This document shows, piece after piece, positions 60,896 to 64,000 of a DNA stretch of 64,000 nucleotides (positions are counted from its first letter, which is position 1; every line of letters starts with the position of its first letter). The DNA comes from Sphagnum compactum (lineage: Eukaryota > Bryophyta > Sphagnopsida > Sphagnales). The stretch lies in contig OZ234494.1 in the NCBI GenBank assembly GCA_965153455.1, positions 25,039,354 through 25,103,353 on the forward strand, written 5' to 3'. Position numbers and translations under genes: made by a program. The notes under the pieces were generated by a model. It was given only the letters and a program-made list of their open reading frames with translations, was not told where the DNA came from and ran no database searches.

Positions 60896-61780
60896 TTTGT
60901 AAGGGCCTACAAGGTACCATAGTTTAGGGTCAGTTTCCACATTGACAAAACAAATAAAATTTTTTTTTCAAAAAATAAATTTCCTTTTTTATTATGAAAT
61001 TATATATTTTTCCATCATCTACTATAATTTTGTGATATGAAGTAGTGAAATTATTCAGAGTGTAAGTAGCCCGTGATAATTATGATGAGATTTTCAATAT
61101 GTCAACTTCATATTTTTCACAAAATTTTTATTTCAGGTCTATTTTTATATGAGGATTTTCCAAACATGATATTTTGGCTTGTGTTGAAACTTGAGATTAG
61201 TTCTAGAGTTATTATAATATCTTGAAGGATTTTGGGTTCTTTTAGAGAGGGTTTTTTTGAAGTTTATATTTTGCATATGGCAATATTTGAATTTCCATAA
61301 ATTCTTCTTTTGCCTTGAGATAGCCTACTACTTTTTAATGTAAATGGCAAAGGCCAGAGCGTGACACACCCCTTGTAGGGTTTTTTTTTTTGGGGTCAAA
61401 TTCCTCAAGTAGGTGTACTGGCGAGGATCCTCAGCATTAATTAGCAATAAATGGCGACTGTCCTGGTGGACTAGTAGATCTTTTTTGAAATCCTGCCTAG
61501 TTCTGACGACCTAATAGAACACACTGTCTAAATCTGGCGACTTCTAACTTCTTTTTTTTCGAGATATGGCGAACTGTTTTTCTCTAATTTTCAAAAAATC
61601 CCTTTGTTGGATTCGCCAGCCTTTTTTTTTTTTTGGTCGCCAGGTGGCGAAAATTCGCCACCAAAAAAAAACCCTGACCCCTTGTTTTTTTTCCTAAAGG
61701 GGGTTTTTTTTGGTTCCTTTGTGTTGTTTTTTTTCCCCTGACATATGGGGAACTCTTTTTGTTGTACTTTGAAATGAAAG
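60896..61780. other. AT-rich stretch with poly-T runs
   Basis: No gene. The string ggtggcgaaaattcgccacc at 61643-61662 is a short hairpin flanked by T and A runs. Confidence 0.45.
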
Positions 61781-61799
61781 AATAAAGAAAGTACGGTAT

Positions 61800-62272
61800 T
61801 GGAAACTAGCAAGGAGCTTAAGAAGGACGGGCCGGGTGAGTGCCGTATTTTACATGGAAAGGCCAGGAGTTCCGTATGTCCTCTCAGGGGGTCCCGTCCT
61901 GTCCCGGCCCTCTTCTCTGGCAGCCAGCTAGCCGCGCTCGTCGACGGCCGTGCCGTCTTCCACTGCGTGCGCGCGAGGGGAGGAGTTCTGTAGTACAGGG
62001 GACTGGCCGTTGCTGCATTGGTGGAGGTGATGGCCGTGGAAGCTGACACTTCGTCTTGCAGCAGCTGGAGTATTGCTGTGGTAGCTTATTAGGGCTGTGA
62101 AAACGGTGCATGCATGTAGTGTGGATCTTTTACTGCTTTTTTCTTCTTGCATTTTGTGTTGTTGTTGTTGCATTCAGTAGAGACTCCAGAGTCTCGAGTC
62201 TCCAGTAGTGTGGATCTCGGAGTGCTTTCTCTTCTTGCATTTTTTGTTGTTGTTGTTGTTGTTGTAAAAACC
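61800..62272 (+). promoter_or_regulatory. CpG-rich promoter and 5' leader of the GDPDL-like gene
   Basis: 61890-61980 is strongly GC- and CpG-rich (agccgcgctcgtcgacggcc) in an otherwise AT-rich region and lies just upstream of the first exon. An 89-bp near-duplication (gtagtgtggatct...cttcttgcattttttgttgttg at 62116 and 62205) with TTG repeats fills the presumed leader. No TATA box was fixed. Confidence 0.45.
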
Positions 62273-64000
62273 ATGATGGGTTCTTCTGTAGCTTCTGTCT
62301 TCTCGTCTTCGTTGCTGCTGCTGCTGCTGTTGGCATTGCTGTCAGTAGTACAAGCTGAAGTGCTTTTCGATTCCAACTTGACTACAGGCCGGAATACTTT
62401 GTCGGGTACGAGAATCGACCTCCGTTGGTGATGATAGTGTTCCTTTCTATTGTGTTGTATAGGTTGTAATGGTGCAATGCTGCTGCTGCTGCTGCTGTGG
62501 AGTATTGCTTTCAGCTGCTTGTTATGAGAGCAAAGTTTTGTTTCATAGAGGAGTTTTTTCTCCATGCTTTGGGGGGTCAAGGGAGACTTGCATTGCAGAA
62601 CTTTGATGTCAATGGCTGGGAAGCTTGTTTGGTTTGGGGGTTTTGGAGCTTTGTATTTGGCAGTGAGCATTGGAGTTTTACGTAGATCAGCTTCGGACAT
62701 GACCATTTTTCAGCTCTGACAGTTGGAATGAACCTGCATCTTTTTGAACAATTTTGTGAAGCTTTTGGTAATCCAGGATCTAGACAGGAATGTTGTTGAG
62801 CATTGGAGGTAGCATTTGAGGTTTTGCCATGTCCCAGGTTCTGAATTGCAAATCATGGGGGATGGATCATTGGCTGGGTTTTTCATCATACAGGTGCAGC
62901 TCCTCTCATCATTGCCAATGGTGGTACATCAGGCCTTTATCCGGATCAAACAGCATTTGCTTACCAAGATGCACTTAACACGAGTTCACAGCCTCTTGCA
63001 CTCTTGTGTGATCTTCAGCTCACCAAGGATAATCTAGGGATTTGCCGTACAGGTCTGAACTTGACAACCAGTACATTCTCTACCAACTACAATGTGTCCA
63101 GCACGTACATTGTGAATGGTGTGCCCACCCGTGGATACTTCTCAGTGGACTACATGCAAGCAGACTTGCTGAATCCAAATTTCACTACTGGTATGTCTCA
63201 GTCTCCCCTTGCACTCTCCTTTTCATGTTACAAGTGGGTGCAAAGCAGACTGTTGTTTTCAAAGCAAACTGTTCACCAGGTTCTTCAATGACCGATTTGT
63301 CTATTCAAGAAATTTTGCATCAAGAGAATCATTACAAGACTACCACGAAGGATCCTTCAGTTCCAGGACCTTTTTGAAGAGATGTTTTGATTGAAACTTG
63401 TGAGGCAAATCAGCTGAGTACAAACCTAAGTGCAGTCACAGTAATAGGATAGGAACCATAGTAAGTGTAACCAGTGCTTGGTTTTTCATGTTTTAGTGTG
63501 AAAGTCACAAGTCTTTGATTTGTTCACATGATAATGTTTCTAATACATTATGGGAACATGTGGAACAATTTGGACCCACCTGGTAGTGCTGCAAGGACTT
63601 TCAGAAGTGTTAAAGAGAAAGCTTGAAAGCCATGTTCTTTGTACAGGAATCAACCTTGCAGAGAGTTGTGTTCAAAAAAATACATCATTCTATATCTGAT
63701 TTGTGTTTCATCACCAGCTGCATGTTTTTGGTGCCTGATGGATGTCTCTACACTCTTGTTTTTGCAGCTGTTCAGCCAAATCTTGCACGCTCCCCATTTT
63801 TTGATCAAGTTTTCCCTCTGTTGTCCCCAGACACTGTCGGCAGAGTACATCTGAGTTCACCTACAACTTTCTGGTTGAATGTTGAGGTATTGGCTCAACA
63901 ATTTGATCCTCCACAAACAAAACTGAGTGCAATCTCAATTGCAGAAACCCAGCTGTCAGATATTCAACTCAATTCTTGTTGGAGAAAGAAACATCTGCTT
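62273..64000 (+). CDS. GDPDL/SHV3-like glycerophosphodiester phosphodiesterase family protein, 5' part
   Basis: Exon 1, 62273-62405: MMGSS start, Leu-rich signal peptide on a CTG repeat, then VQAEVLFDSNLTTGRNTLSG; donor TCGG/gtacga. Exon 2, 62894-63190: GAAPLIIANGGTSGLYPDQT, then LLCDLQLTKDNLGICRTGLN and VNGVPTRGYFSVDYMQADLL; donor ACTG/gtatgt. Exon 3, 63768-63886: AVQPNLARSPFFDQVFPLLS ... TTFWLNVE; donor GAG/gtattg. All three join in phase 1, 1, 0. The order APLVIARGG, then CDxQLTKDGxGIC, then GVPTKGWFSVDF is the hallmark of the SHV3/GDPDL subfamily. These wall-associated, usually GPI-anchored proteins have two GDPD-like domains and act in cell-wall organisation. The rest of both domains lies beyond the window. 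An open frame continues past exon 3 to 64000, so the third donor is likely but not certain. Confidence 0.85.
62406..62893 (+). other. Intron 1 of the GDPDL-like gene
   Basis: 488 bp from gtacga to catcatacag. It contains a second CTG run (about 62480-62500). Confidence 0.75.
63191..63767 (+). other. Intron 2 of the GDPDL-like gene
   Basis: 577 bp from gtatgtctc to tttttgcag. The open frames inside it have no family resemblance. Confidence 0.7.

Noticed and set aside
62089-62706. 205-codon minus-strand frame over the GDPDL first exon
   Set aside because: Low-complexity reading of CTG and TTG repeats, opposite to a gene with family motifs and consistent splice phases.

Overview
This window looks like nuclear DNA from a large, repeat-rich land-plant genome. 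The evidence is an AT-rich background, spliced genes with short plant-type introns, Ty1/copia and Ty3/gypsy LTR elements with initiator-Met-tRNA primer sites, small inverted-repeat elements, and plant cell-wall and metal-binding gene families. The mix of families suggests a non-seed plant (fern, lycophyte or moss), but that is inference; the sequence alone does not name the species.

Layout. 1-2720: 3' part of a decayed Ty1/copia element ending in an LTR. 2721-8990: no recognisable gene. 9-17.5 kb (minus strand): a multi-exon locus that has grown by repeated local duplication. From its 5' side it holds two paralogous exons with a TTRWASG-type motif, a heavy-metal-associated (HMA) domain pair duplicated about 1 kb apart, broken ankyrin repeats, a Lys/Glu-rich linker exon on a 346-bp tandem repeat, and a 658-codon exon of unknown family. 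17.6-20.6: a further direct duplication of probable promoter or leader DNA. 22.8-30.9: a Ty3/gypsy element with both LTRs, many stops and an internally inverted integrase segment. 31.7-34.9 and 39.3-43.0: a segmental duplication, each copy with a three-exon minus-strand gene for a secreted proline-rich (extensin-like) protein. 35.8-36.3: two inverted-repeat elements, one with a TAA target duplication. 35.4-38.8 and 51.5-53.9: a second dispersed duplication. 43.26-50.66: a minus-strand LTR element with gag and zinc knuckles but no recognisable reverse transcriptase; a simple-repeat block and an unrelated HGKG-motif ORF lie where pol would be expected. 54-61.7: AT-rich DNA with several tandem and inverted repeat families. 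61.8-64.0: CpG-rich leader and first exons of a plus-strand GDPDL/SHV3-like gene that runs off the window.

The best-supported host genes are the two secreted proline-rich paralogues, where splice sites and phases agree between copies, the GDPDL-like gene, and the HMA domain exons. GDPDL and extensin-like proteins both belong to cell-wall biology, but nothing here shows that they work together. I found no rRNA gene, intact tRNA gene, CRISPR array or operon.
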